A stretch of 42,227 bases of DNA from Flavobacteriaceae bacterium UBA6231 (lineage in GTDB: Bacteria > Bacteroidota > Bacteroidia > Flavobacteriales > Flavobacteriaceae), in the NCBI GenBank assembly GCA_002441545.1, contig DJWL01000056.1, positions 1-42,227 of the forward strand, read 5' to 3'. How positions within the stretch are numbered: position 1 is the stretch's first letter; each line of letters opens with the position of its first letter. Below the pieces are notes generated by a model. The model ran no database searches, was not told where the DNA came from, and was given only the letters and a program-made list of their open reading frames with translations. Position numbers and translations under genes: made by a program. Below, in pieces: positions 16,769-25,935 of this stretch.

Positions 16769-18419
16769 ATTCTAAAGGTTGCCCTTTATTGCCACTTGGA
16801 TAACTAATATTTAATAGCGCTGACATGGTTGGAGCAATATCTGTTATTTCCGTTTTTTGAAAAGTCTCTCCATGTTTAATACCTTTTCCAAAGAATAATA
16901 AAGGCACATGCGTATCATATTCAAATGCTGAGCCATGTGTTGATCCTGTTTTACTATATGATATAACAGCTGTATCTAAAACATAAATGACATCTCCAGA
17001 ACGCTTTTGATTAAAACCATTTTGAATTAACTGCTCAATACCTGTTGAAAAAGATGCAGTTGTCATGGCTGTTGAGGTGTAAGCCTTATCTACATAATCA
17101 TATTTTATAATCTCATTTACGATGGCTTCCTGAACATCATCCAAATCTAAATCTAATTGGTGTATTTTTTCTCTGTTTAAAAATATTTGATTATTACTTA
17201 TACTTTCAATCAAATCAGAAGCTCCAAAAGAAGTTTCCATAAAACTATTTATTTTTTTACTAAAGTCACTTGAACTAAAATATCCAGCTGGTATTTTTAC
17301 ACTTTGCAAATAGGCTGGCACATTAACTGCAGCATGATCTGCTGTTAAAAAAACAGTGTAATTACTCTTTCCTACTTGTTCATCTAATGATTTAAAAAGT
17401 CTTTCAAGTTCAAAATCTAAACGTATATAGGTATCTTCAATTTCTTTTGAATTAACACCAAAATTATGCCCTACGTAATCTGTACTTGAGTAACTAACCG
17501 TTAAAACATCGGTGATATTATCAGAACCAAGTTTTTCAGCTTTAATAGCTTCAATAGTAAAATCTGTTGTTAAACTATTTCCAAAAGCAGTTGTTTTTAA
17601 TATATCGAAGCCTCCATTTTGGTCTTTTAAAGTTGCTAAATCATAAGGAAATGTTGCGGTTTCTTTACCTTTAAAGCCTCCTTCAAAATTATTTAAATCA
17701 CTTCCACTTTCTATATATGTGGAAATATCATATAAGGTATTCCATGTTTTTAAATAAGACTCAACTGAATGTTTTTTATTAAAATCAATTACCCATTTTG
17801 GAAGTTCAGTCATATAAAAAGAACTTGAAATCCAATTTCCTTCATTTTTACCTTGAAACCAATAGGCTGCATTTGCTGTATGACCGGCAGGTAAAATAGC
17901 GCCTCTATCCTTTATAGCAATCCCTATTGTTTTTCCTTGCATTTGAGTAAACAACCTGTTTTCGTCAGAAAAAGTGGTTGTTTTCATTCTTTGAGGAGAC
18001 ATTTGTCCTGCATCAGTTACAGTTCCAACAGATAGAACAGAAGTATCCTCAGCACAATAAACACTCTTTTTTATTTCTTTATCATACCAGTCATTTGCAA
18101 TAATACCATGATATTTTGGTGTAGTACCTGTGTAAATTGAAGTATGTCCTGGACCTGTATACGTTGGAATATAATTGAAATGGTTGTTCTTACAATTAAA
18201 CCCTTCATTCATCATGCGCTTAAATCCTCCTTCTCCATATCTAGCATAAAAACGTGTTAAATAATCGTATCGCATTTGGTCAATTACAATACCTACAACA
18301 AGTTTTGGGCGTTCATTAAAACTACTTGCACTAGGAATTTGATTTTTAGTTATTGAACTTTGGGCTAAACAAACACTTGTTATAGTTACCAATAATAAAA
18401 GAGAAATAAAACGTTTCAT
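16755..18419 (-). CDS. pafA: PafA-type alkaline phosphatase
   Basis: The 554-residue protein begins with a cleavable signal peptide (about residues 1-19, ending CLA-Q). The metal/nucleophile segment VVGIVIDQMRYDYL comes first (about 41-54), then the nucleophile Thr93 in GPGHTSIYTGTTP, the Asn in IIANDWY, and the Lys170-Asp-Arg172 pair of PafA in KDRGAILPAGH. LTADHAAVNVP and SKTGSTHGSAFEYDTHVPLLFFG supply further metal ligands. PafA of Elizabethkingia is a calcium-dependent, phosphate-insensitive phosphomonoesterase of the periplasm; the same role is likely here. It heads a two-gene unit with the nuclease and diverges from the MlaE-type permease gene. Confidence 0.9.
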   Translation of the reverse strand: MKRFISLLLLVTITSVCLAQSSITKNQIPSASSFNERPKLVVGIVIDQMRYDYLTRFYARYGEGGFKRMMNEGFNCKNNHFNYIPTYTGPGHTSIYTGTTPKYHGIIANDWYDKEIKKSVYCAEDTSVLSVGTVTDAGQMSPQRMKTTTFSDENRLFTQMQGKTIGIAIKDRGAILPAGHTANAAYWFQGKNEGNWISSSFYMTELPKWVIDFNKKHSVESYLKTWNTLYDISTYIESGSDLNNFEGGFKGKETATFPYDLATLKDQNGGFDILKTTAFGNSLTTDFTIEAIKAEKLGSDNITDVLTVSYSSTDYVGHNFGVNSKEIEDTYIRLDFELERLFKSLDEQVGKSNYTVFLTADHAAVNVPAYLQSVKIPAGYFSSSDFSKKINSFMETSFGASDLIESISNNQIFLNREKIHQLDLDLDDVQEAIVNEIIKYDYVDKAYTSTAMTTASFSTGIEQLIQNGFNQKRSGDVIYVLDTAVISYSKTGSTHGSAFEYDTHVPLLFFGKGIKHGETFQKTEITDIAPTMSALLNISYPSGNKGQPLEFVFN

Positions 18420-18530
18420 TTTTGTATTTATATTTAATTATTCAAAAATACATATTTTAAAACATCATAATTTAAAATTAAAGTTAAATACCTTTAACTT
18501 TTTTTTACTTTAGCATCAAGAAATTAAAAC

Positions 18531-19268
18531 ATGACATACCTTCAATATATAGGCACCTATTTTTTAATGATTGTTGAAATGTTTCGTAAACCTACCAAGT
18601 GGTCAGTTATGAAACAACTCATACTAAAAGACATTGAAGATTTAATTATTGGCTCATTAGGAATAGTCGCCTTTATTTCATTCTTTGTTGGTGGTGTTGT
18701 CACCATTCAAACAGCATTAAATATAAGCAATCCATTAATTCCTAAATATTTAGTCGGGTTTGCAACGAGACAATCGGTTATTCTTGAGTTTGCCCCCACT
18801 TTTATTTCCATCATTATGGCTGGTAAAGTTGGTTCTTTCATTACATCTAGCATTGGAACCATGCGCGTAACAGAACAAATAGACGCACTTGAAGTTATGG
18901 GAATTAACTCATTAAATTATTTGGTGTTTCCTAAGTTTATATCACTAATGCTATACCCTTTTGTAATATCAATTGCTATGTTTTTAGGTATTCTAGGTGG
19001 TATGGCTGCTTGTGTTTATGGTGGTTTTAGTTCGTTAGACGATTATATTATTGGAATTCAAACGGATTTCACCCCATTTCATATTACCTATGCATTTATT
19101 AAAACATTTGTTTTTGCATTTGTTTTGGCAACCATTCCATCTTATCATGGTTTTTACATGAAAGGTGGTGCTCTTGAAGTAGGTAAAGCAAGTACTACTT
19201 CGTTTGTGTGGACTAGTGTGGTGATAATCCTTTTAAATTATATTTTAACCCAAATGTTGTTGAGCTAA
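18531..19268 (+). CDS. ABC transporter permease, MlaE family
   Basis: The 245-residue protein is an integral membrane protein with the MlaE/YrbE signature: the conserved FFVGGVVTIQTALNIS and GKVGSFITSSIGTMRVTEQIDALEVMGI segments (about residues 50-66 and 101-128) and about five membrane segments. It forms the permease of a phospholipid or lipid transport system between the two membranes. The stop overlaps the start of the ATPase gene (TAATG), which indicates tight coupling. A substrate-binding MCE protein (MlaD) is not in this window after mlaF, so it should be sought nearby or elsewhere. A weak -7-like TACTTTAG lies at 18506-18513. Confidence 0.93.
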   Translation: MTYLQYIGTYFLMIVEMFRKPTKWSVMKQLILKDIEDLIIGSLGIVAFISFFVGGVVTIQTALNISNPLIPKYLVGFATRQSVILEFAPTFISIIMAGKVGSFITSSIGTMRVTEQIDALEVMGINSLNYLVFPKFISLMLYPFVISIAMFLGILGGMAACVYGGFSSLDDYIIGIQTDFTPFHITYAFIKTFVFAFVLATIPSYHGFYMKGGALEVGKASTTSFVWTSVVIILLNYILTQMLLS

Positions 19269-20035
19269 TGATAGAAGTAAAAAATATACATAAATCTTTT
19301 TCTGGTGTTGAAGTTTTAAAAGGGATTAGTACGTCGTTTGAAAAGGGTAAAACCAACTTAATTATAGGGCAAAGCGGTTCTGGTAAAACAGTTTTTATTA
19401 AGTGTTTGTTGGGATTGTTTGATTATGAAGAAGGTTGTATATCGTATGATGGAAAAATCTTTTCTGAGTTAAGTGAGGACCAAAAAAGAAATTTACGTGC
19501 CGAAATAGGCATGGTATTTCAAGGCAGCGCATTGTTTGACTCTATGACTATTGCTGAAAACGTGATGTTTCCCTTGAAAATGTTTACCAAACAAAGCAAA
19601 AGTGAAATGGAAGACCGCGTTGATTTTGTTTTAAAACGTGTTAATCTTATTGATGCTCATAATAAAATGCCAAGTGAGGCTTCTGGAGGTATGCAAAAAC
19701 GTGTTGCCATTGCCAGAGCCATTGTTAACAATCCTAAATATTTATTTTGTGACGAACCTAATTCAGGTCTTGATCCAAAAACAGCTATCATTATTGATAA
19801 TTTAATTCAAGAAATTACTGATGAATACAATATTACAACCGTCATTAACTCACATGATATGAACTCCGTAATGGAAATTGGCGAAAAGATTGTGTTTTTA
19901 AAAGATGGTTTAAAAGCTTGGGAAGGTTCTAAAGACACTATTTTTAAAACCGACAACGAGGTTGTAACTGATTTTGTTTACTCTTCTGAATTGATGAAAA
20001 AAGTACGTCAAATGTATATTGAAGAGAAGCAATAG
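19268..20035 (+). CDS. ABC transporter ATP-binding protein, MlaF type
   Basis: The 255-residue ATPase has Walker A GQSGSGKT (about residues 34-41), the signature ASGGMQKRVAIARAI, Walker B YLFCDEPNSGLDP and the switch His in INSHDM. It powers the MlaE-type permease encoded by the gene whose stop codon it overlaps. The Met-containing signature SGGMQKRV is characteristic of the MlaF subfamily rather than of sugar or peptide importers. It ends in a T-rich convergent gap before the deacetylase gene. Confidence 0.93.
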   Translation: MIEVKNIHKSFSGVEVLKGISTSFEKGKTNLIIGQSGSGKTVFIKCLLGLFDYEEGCISYDGKIFSELSEDQKRNLRAEIGMVFQGSALFDSMTIAENVMFPLKMFTKQSKSEMEDRVDFVLKRVNLIDAHNKMPSEASGGMQKRVAIARAIVNNPKYLFCDEPNSGLDPKTAIIIDNLIQEITDEYNITTVINSHDMNSVMEIGEKIVFLKDGLKAWEGSKDTIFKTDNEVVTDFVYSSELMKKVRQMYIEEKQ

Positions 20036-20093
20036 CCTTTTTTTATTTAACAATCCATTTTTACAAACTATTATAGATGGTTTTCTAGTTTAG

Positions 20094-20822
20094 TTAGAGT
20101 TTTTTGAAATGGTAATCTTTATTCATCAAATAAGTTAATAGTTCATCTAAATGCAAATAGAGTTTATCTTTTCTTAATGGATTTGTGCCTGGATGAATAA
20201 GTAAATGAAAGCCATTCATTCCTTTTAATTTTTCGTATTCATAAATGCTTTCTAAAATAGCTTCACTTGAGACATAATTTGACATCTCAGGAGTTGTATA
20301 ATCGGCGTTTGAACGAGTTCCAGATGAATAATTTATAGTTTTTAAATGAAGCTCATTTGCTATTTGAACAATCTTTTTATTATACCATTCGTAAGGAGGC
20401 ATAAAATATAAAGCATTAGCACCTAAGTCTTTTAACTCCTTTAAATTATTAGATATATCTTCCTTTATTACACTTGTAGGATATAATAAGCTATCCCTTT
20501 TTGCCCAATCACAGTACAAAAGATGTTTATCTGAATGAGCTCCAACATAGTGACCTTGATTTATTATGCTTTTCACTAAATATCTGTGACTACGTACAAA
20601 ATCGCCCGTAAAAAAGAAAGAAGCTTTAATTTTTCTGTTTTTTAATACCTTTAAAACATGGTCAAAGCCTTCATAATAATCATGTCCAGTAAAGCATAAA
20701 TAAATGTTTTTTTGTAAGGTATCAGATCTTACTAAAGCTCCTTCTTTATCAATCATATTTTGTGCTTTTGCAGAACAAAAAAATCCTAAAATTAAAATAG
20801 AAACAACAATTCTATTCATCAC
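20094..20822 (-). CDS. Divergent polysaccharide deacetylase (NodB-like)
   Basis: The 242-residue protein has a signal peptide (about residues 1-20) and a NodB-like domain. The metal site is visible: Asp48 in FTGHDYYEG and His96/His100 in HSDKH. Compared with the usual TFDD motif, the first Asp (catalytic base) is replaced by His47, and in motif 3 (FMPPYEWY, near 139-146) the usual Arg is Met. The late motif FHLLIHPGTNP keeps the His. It could be a deacetylase with altered mechanism, an esterase or a non-catalytic protein. It overlaps the end of the GH9 gene by 11 bases and is probably translated with it. Confidence 0.8.
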   Translation of the reverse strand: MMNRIVVSILILGFFCSAKAQNMIDKEGALVRSDTLQKNIYLCFTGHDYYEGFDHVLKVLKNRKIKASFFFTGDFVRSHRYLVKSIINQGHYVGAHSDKHLLYCDWAKRDSLLYPTSVIKEDISNNLKELKDLGANALYFMPPYEWYNKKIVQIANELHLKTINYSSGTRSNADYTTPEMSNYVSSEAILESIYEYEKLKGMNGFHLLIHPGTNPLRKDKLYLHLDELLTYLMNKDYHFKKL

Positions 20823-22599
20823 TTAAATGTGTTAATATCAGCAACAATTCTGCAGAACCATCTAGGGTAGGCTCATTAGTACTGTAGTCCATCCAATCAT
20901 CTCTATACTTAATGTGTTTAGGTTGCAAATGCTCATATTCGTCAGGTTCAGAAAGTTCAATAGCAATCATTTTCTCAAGAATTGTAGTCCAAAGTGGTCC
21001 ATCAACTAAACTTCCTTTAATAATTTCTTTATTAATTACCCAAAAAGGCATATGAACATCAACAGGTGTATCTGCATTTTCAGGAATCCCTGTAATCATA
21101 CTAGAACTCCATGGATTTAATCCTAACAACCAATTGATATGGTCTTGCATAAGAGTTCTATATTTTTTAGAACCTGTCATCTCTTCATATAACATACATT
21201 GTGTAGCCACAGCTGCAGCCAAATTATTAGAACACCAAATAAACAAATGGCCAACTCCATATACATTTTCTGATGCTTTTTTTTGAATTTTTTCTAAATT
21301 ATGTTCGTAATAAGCTACCATTTGTTGTTTATCCTTTTCTGACCCAACTTGCCATAAAGCATAATGCCCCATGTTTACAAAAGGATACATTTCATAATGA
21401 TTGGCAGTATCTCGTTCCATCCAAGACCAGTTCCCTATAATTTTGGCATATTTACGAGCATCCTTTAAATATTTTTGTTTTTTTGAAATTTTATATAACT
21501 GTGCCGCTGCCCATTCCATATCATCAGCCCAAGTATTCTCTTCATATCGGTAGGGTGCTCCAAAACTATTGCCTTGCTGGTATCCCTCATTTTTTTGTCC
21601 CATATCATATAGCTCAAGAGCAGCTTGCAAACAGGTTTTTGCAAAAGCTTCGTAACCTTTTAAATTATTAAAAATCTCGTAACCCATAGCTAAAGTTGCT
21701 GCAGAACGTCCTGCCAGATTTGAAATACCAGTGGCCTGACTTTTATATTTGGAAAGACCTTGTGATTTTCCATCTGCAAAATAGACAGGACGAAAACTAT
21801 TGGGTCCCCAACCATAATCGGCATTTTCTTCATGGGGTAATTTGAAACCTCTGTGATCTCTATCATCAGCAACTTGATGATATAACTCATTAGGCTTAGG
21901 ATGTAGTTTTAAAATCCACTCGAGCCCCCATTTTGCTTCATCCAAAATATCAGGTAAATCATTAGTTCCTTCTAATCCTTTTGAATCAAATTTATCTAAA
22001 AAAATTTTGGGATTTATCTGATATGCCATAAGCAATCTTGCAGTAGTATTGCTTCCTGTTATAAGATACTTTAATTGATCACCTGCATCATGCCAACCAC
22101 CTGTAGCATCTATTTTGGTAGAGTCTGGTCTAATTCCAAAAAAACTCAACCCATCTTTTTGGTGGCAAAACTCTTTGGTGTGTGGATTAAATCCACAGCG
22201 TTGTGTTCTAATAAAACCAACTACATCTTCATCCCAACTTGGATAAGAACCAATTATAAAAGTATTACTTAATATATTTTGATTTTGTTCATCTTGAAAT
22301 TCAAAATAATAAGTTCCTTTTTGTTTAAAATCAGAAAAGTCTATAACATAAGAATATGAAAAAGGATACCAACTACCTTCACTTAATACTCCAATATATT
22401 TATTTAAAACTGTTCCGTTTTCATCCTTTAAAAACAAAGCAGGTTTAATTAGATTATTTTTACTTAAAACAATAGCCTTTTTTGGATTCTCTGTTGGGTA
22501 TCCAGCCAAATTAACTCTTATCTCAATATCTTGTTCTGCTTTTGAAAAGTTAAAACAAAGACAAAAAAATGTTACAACAATAATTCGAAAAATATTCAT
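20812..22599 (-). CDS. Glycoside hydrolase family 9 protein
   Basis: The 595-residue protein has a signal peptide (about residues 1-21), an immunoglobulin-like CelD N-terminal domain (about 25-115) and a GH9 catalytic domain. The catalytic Asp pair is in GGWHDAGD (Asp171, Asp174) and the acid Glu576 in MDYSTNEPTLD near the end. The late motif has His in DVHMPFW, whereas most cellulases have HHR, so the substrate may not be cellulose. Family members also include exo-glucosaminidases. No type IX sorting domain is present, so it is probably periplasmic. It is followed by an overlapping deacetylase gene and preceded by the DUF389 gene with a 22-base gap. Confidence 0.9.
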   Translation of the reverse strand: MNIFRIIVVTFFCLCFNFSKAEQDIEIRVNLAGYPTENPKKAIVLSKNNLIKPALFLKDENGTVLNKYIGVLSEGSWYPFSYSYVIDFSDFKQKGTYYFEFQDEQNQNILSNTFIIGSYPSWDEDVVGFIRTQRCGFNPHTKEFCHQKDGLSFFGIRPDSTKIDATGGWHDAGDQLKYLITGSNTTARLLMAYQINPKIFLDKFDSKGLEGTNDLPDILDEAKWGLEWILKLHPKPNELYHQVADDRDHRGFKLPHEENADYGWGPNSFRPVYFADGKSQGLSKYKSQATGISNLAGRSAATLAMGYEIFNNLKGYEAFAKTCLQAALELYDMGQKNEGYQQGNSFGAPYRYEENTWADDMEWAAAQLYKISKKQKYLKDARKYAKIIGNWSWMERDTANHYEMYPFVNMGHYALWQVGSEKDKQQMVAYYEHNLEKIQKKASENVYGVGHLFIWCSNNLAAAVATQCMLYEEMTGSKKYRTLMQDHINWLLGLNPWSSSMITGIPENADTPVDVHMPFWVINKEIIKGSLVDGPLWTTILEKMIAIELSEPDEYEHLQPKHIKYRDDWMDYSTNEPTLDGSAELLLILTHLSDE

Positions 22600-22621
22600 A
22601 TTCTAACTTAAAAACAGTTCT

Positions 22622-24085
22622 TTAATTAGCTCGTTTAACAACCAAAGTATCTAGTTTTAATTTTAATTTTAACCATTTTTCAAGTTTTTCACTATCCTTA
22701 ACTCTTGCTTTTTCATTAGCTAAAGAATCAATCCATTTTACTGTAAATACAGCAACAGTATCTGTTTTAGTGAAATTGGTGTTAATAACATTTGAATAAG
22801 AAAATTGATCTAAATTTTCATAATTAATCTTTACTTCTTTGGTCAATTCATCAAAAGGGATATAATTCTTTTCTAATTTTGAAAGCTGTTTTACTTTATT
22901 TTCAAGAAATGATATTTTTTGTGTTTGTGACAGTAAATCCAAGGAATCTCTGTAACGCAATTCTTCCATGTATTTAAAATTATCTAAGCCTTTAGACCTG
23001 TTTTGATTGAAGTTTAATTTTGTGCCAGATAAAGCACTATAATCCCTCATTCTACCTTCTAAAAGATTTATGGTTGATTCAGGAATTTCATCCAAACCAA
23101 AAGTATTGACATCAATAAATGAATTGTTCCTATCTACATAATTATAGATAGCATTATTTTTCATGTATTCAAAATGAGGTAAATCTTTTAACTCATTATT
23201 TACAAATGCCTTAGCATCTCTAGTAAAATTGCTTTCTTGAAGCACATTAACAAACGTCCAAATAGCCGGTACCATCACCACAATAGCCAGTAACGATGCC
23301 AATCTACTAATGCGTTTGCGTCGGGCAGAATTGACATATTTAAGCATTGGAAAGCTTAACACTTTTAAAACAATGAAGGTGGCCATTGCAATAAATATGG
23401 TGTTGATGGTAAACAAATACATGGCGCCACCAAAATATTGCCAATTGCCTTTGGCCAAACCATACCCTGCCGTACAAAGCGGTGGCATTAAGGCCGTGGC
23501 TATGGCCACCCCAAAAATAACCGAGGCGATGGTTCCTTTTTTGGTTCTGGCTATAATAAGGGCCAAACCGCCAAAGAAAGCAATCAATACATCTCGAATA
23601 TCAGGTTTTACACGTCCTAAAAGCTCGGAGGTGTCCTCACTTAACGGAAATAACCAAAAGAACAAAAATGCCGTTAATAAACTCAGCCCAATCATGATGC
23701 CCAAGTTTATCAAGGAACGCTTTAAGGTATCTACATCGTTAATGGCAATGGATAATCCAACTCCCAAAATAGGCCCCATAAGAGGGGAAATTAACATGGC
23801 ACCAATAACGACTGCCGTTGAATTGGCATTCAATCCAACGGAAGCTACAAAAATGGAGCAGACCAAAATCCATGCTGTAGCTCCTTTAAAAGGAATATCG
23901 TTTTTAATAGCTTCAACTGTTGCTTCTCTATCTGTTTCTTCTCTAAAATCCAGTAATTCTTTTAGAAACTTTTTAAGACTTATAAATAAACCTTGTGCGT
24001 CTTTTTTAATACTCTCTTTTGTTTCCTCAACTGAAGAATCTTTTTTAGGTTCTTCATCCGAAAAATTGAATTTATTTTCTTCCAT
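22622..24085 (-). CDS. DUF389 family membrane protein
   Basis: The 487-residue protein has a charged cytoplasmic start, a core of about six to seven membrane segments (about residues 70-270) with NANSTAVVIGAMLISPLMGPILGVGL, the hallmark of the DUF389/TIGR00341 family, and a long C-terminal soluble part (about 280-487) with coiled-coil-like stretches. Function is unknown in the family. The membrane core (about 23270-23900) is visibly richer in G+C than the two ends of the gene. It is separated from manC by a strong terminator and lies 22 bases before the GH9 gene. Confidence 0.85.
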   Translation of the reverse strand: MEENKFNFSDEEPKKDSSVEETKESIKKDAQGLFISLKKFLKELLDFREETDREATVEAIKNDIPFKGATAWILVCSIFVASVGLNANSTAVVIGAMLISPLMGPILGVGLSIAINDVDTLKRSLINLGIMIGLSLLTAFLFFWLFPLSEDTSELLGRVKPDIRDVLIAFFGGLALIIARTKKGTIASVIFGVAIATALMPPLCTAGYGLAKGNWQYFGGAMYLFTINTIFIAMATFIVLKVLSFPMLKYVNSARRKRISRLASLLAIVVMVPAIWTFVNVLQESNFTRDAKAFVNNELKDLPHFEYMKNNAIYNYVDRNNSFIDVNTFGLDEIPESTINLLEGRMRDYSALSGTKLNFNQNRSKGLDNFKYMEELRYRDSLDLLSQTQKISFLENKVKQLSKLEKNYIPFDELTKEVKINYENLDQFSYSNVINTNFTKTDTVAVFTVKWIDSLANEKARVKDSEKLEKWLKLKLKLDTLVVKRAN

Positions 24086-24125
24086 AGACTAATTTATTAA
24101 ACACTAACAACATAAATATATTAAA

Positions 24126-24171
24126 AAATAATGCATTGGCTTAATTAAAATATTTTACCAATGCATTATTT
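24126..24171 (-). terminator. Terminator after manC
   Basis: AAATAATGCATTGG (24126-24139) and CCAATGCATTATTT (24158-24171) form a perfect 14-base stem with an 18-base loop. Read on the minus strand it is followed by a T-run, so it ends the operon that finishes with manC. It lies 31 bases below that stop codon. Confidence 0.85.
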
Positions 24172-24202
24172 TCTTTTTAACTAGACGAAACGTTTGTTAA
24201 AT

Positions 24203-25282
24203 CTATCCGTATTGCTCACCAAACTCACCTTTTACTTTTTGAAGCACTTTTTTAATATCCTGTTCTTTTGCTTTTGGGTAAATTAGCAATACATCTTCTT
24301 TATCAACAATTATATAATCTTTCAATCCATCAACAACTACAATTTTATTGTTTTTGGTTCTAATCATATTTCCTGAAGCATCCTGAGTTAAGGTTCTTGA
24401 ATTTACAACAGCATTTCCTGTTTCATCTTTATCTAATTTATCATATAAACTTCCCCAAGTTCCTAGGTCATTCCAATCGAATTCAGCAGCTATTACATAT
24501 ACATTTTTTGATTTTTCCATAATAGCATAATCCACTGAAATGTTTTCTGAATTAGCATAATTTTCTTGAATAAAATCATACTCAAGTTTTGTATTGTAAG
24601 TAGCTAATCCATTTTTAAATAACTCATATAATACTGGTTGATTTTTTTGAAATGCATTAACAACACTTTTCACACTCCACATAAAAATACCGGCATTCCA
24701 AAGAAAATTGCCTTGAGAAATAAACTCTTTAGCTGTTTCGTAATCTGGTTTTTCTCTAAACTGATTCACAACTTTAATATCATTTTTAGAAGTTTTATCA
24801 AACTCAATATACCCATATCCTGTATTTGGAAATGTTGGTTGAATTCCTAAAGTCATTAAAGCATCATTTTCTGCACAAAAATCAAACGCTTGCTGCACAT
24901 TGTTGGAAAATGTTGTTTCATCTTCAATCCAATGATCACTTGGCGCTACAATCATAATAGCATCAGGGTTTTCTTTTTGAATTTTTAAAGAAGCATATAA
25001 AATACAAGGTGCTGTATTTCTCATGGCAGGTTCTAATACCACTTGACGTTGTGTTACTTGTGGTAATTGTTCAAGCACTAAGTTGTTATAACGTTCATTA
25101 GTTAAAATAAAAATGTTTTCTTGTGGTATTAGTTTTGCAAGTCTTTTAAATGTTTTTTGAATAAGTGTATCTCCAGTTCCAAGCATGTCGTGAAATTGCT
25201 TTGGAAAAGCTTCTGTACTTACTGGCCAAAATCTTGAGCCTACACCACCTGCCATTAAAATGGCATAATAATTTTTGTTCAT
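24203..25282 (-). CDS. manC: Mannose-1-phosphate guanylyltransferase
   Basis: The enzyme makes GDP-mannose from mannose-1-phosphate and GTP. The 359-residue protein starts with the nucleotidyl transferase signature LMAGGVGSRFWPVS (about residues 9-22) and contains the PSDHW motif near 116, GYGYIEF, REKPDY and FLWNAGIFMW. It lacks the C-terminal isomerase domain of the bifunctional ManC/PMI enzymes, which is typical of Bacteroidota. It lies two bases after the SprT-like gene on the same strand. GDP-mannose feeds O-antigen, exopolysaccharide or protein glycosylation. Confidence 0.94.
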   Translation of the reverse strand: MNKNYYAILMAGGVGSRFWPVSTEAFPKQFHDMLGTGDTLIQKTFKRLAKLIPQENIFILTNERYNNLVLEQLPQVTQRQVVLEPAMRNTAPCILYASLKIQKENPDAIMIVAPSDHWIEDETTFSNNVQQAFDFCAENDALMTLGIQPTFPNTGYGYIEFDKTSKNDIKVVNQFREKPDYETAKEFISQGNFLWNAGIFMWSVKSVVNAFQKNQPVLYELFKNGLATYNTKLEYDFIQENYANSENISVDYAIMEKSKNVYVIAAEFDWNDLGTWGSLYDKLDKDETGNAVVNSRTLTQDASGNMIRTKNNKIVVVDGLKDYIIVDKEDVLLIYPKAKEQDIKKVLQKVKGEFGEQYG

Positions 25283-25284
25283 AA

Positions 25285-25878
25285 TTAAATTAATTCTACT
25301 TCTACATTCGGATTGAAAAGATACAACTTTCCTGTTTTAACCTCAACGCATTCATAACGTTTTACACGCTTATCTGCTTTTTTAAATATTTTACCATTAT
25401 AAATTTTAAAAGTACTTCCTAAAGGTACTTCAAAAACATATGTTTTATCAAATGCTTCGTCAAATTGCTTTAAAGCATAAGCCAATGCCACATCGGTATC
25501 ACTGGATGCTTTTGGGTTTTTAAAATGCTTCGCTAAAAGCTGGAGCAATTCATTAGGGAAAATCTCAGGATTTAAAAATGGAAGCATTAAATGCTGAAAG
25601 GTTCGCTTCCACTCTATTCCATGAGGTTTTATAAATCTACCATAATTTTTATAGGCTTCAAAATGAGCAATTTCATGAATGAGTGTGATTAAAAATCGGT
25701 ATTCGTTCAAATTAGAATTGATGGTTATTTGATGTTTACCATTTGGCAATCTTCTATAATCTCCATGTCTTGTTTTTCGCTCATTTTTAATTTTAACAAT
25801 CAGATTATCATGCTCTAAAAGGTTTAAAACCTGTGACATTGCTTTTGACGAAATAAAGTTTTCAAGTTTGTTTTGCAT
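25285..25878 (-). CDS. SprT-like zinc protease-family protein
   Basis: The 197-residue protein has the zinc motif HEIAH (His68, Glu69, His72) and the HGxxW segment (HGIEWKRTF, from His86), both typical of the SprT/Spartan family. It has no signal peptide and is probably cytoplasmic. The C-terminal part carries only one Cys (YECVEV), so the family's usual zinc ribbon seems to be lost. The eukaryotic relatives cleave DNA-protein crosslinks; whether the bacterial family does so is not known to me. The gene lies between manC (2-base gap) and a HAD gene (57-base gap). Confidence 0.9.
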   Translation of the reverse strand: MQNKLENFISSKAMSQVLNLLEHDNLIVKIKNERKTRHGDYRRLPNGKHQITINSNLNEYRFLITLIHEIAHFEAYKNYGRFIKPHGIEWKRTFQHLMLPFLNPEIFPNELLQLLAKHFKNPKASSDTDVALAYALKQFDEAFDKTYVFEVPLGSTFKIYNGKIFKKADKRVKRYECVEVKTGKLYLFNPNVEVELI

Positions 25879-25935
25879 TACAGCAAAAATACATGAATTA
25901 TTGAAAGTAAAAACAATGATTTTACACGAAAAAAA

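Noticed and set aside
20812..22599. Type IX sorting domain in the GH9 protein
   Set aside because: The protein ends within the catalytic domain at about residue 595; no C-terminal sorting domain follows. The same holds for the phosphatase and nuclease.
23310..24092. A 260-codon open frame on the plus strand opposite the DUF389 gene
   Set aside because: It is antisense to a convincing DUF389 membrane protein; its product has no recognisable domain and a composition expected from reverse-complementing Ala/Gly/Ile-rich codons.
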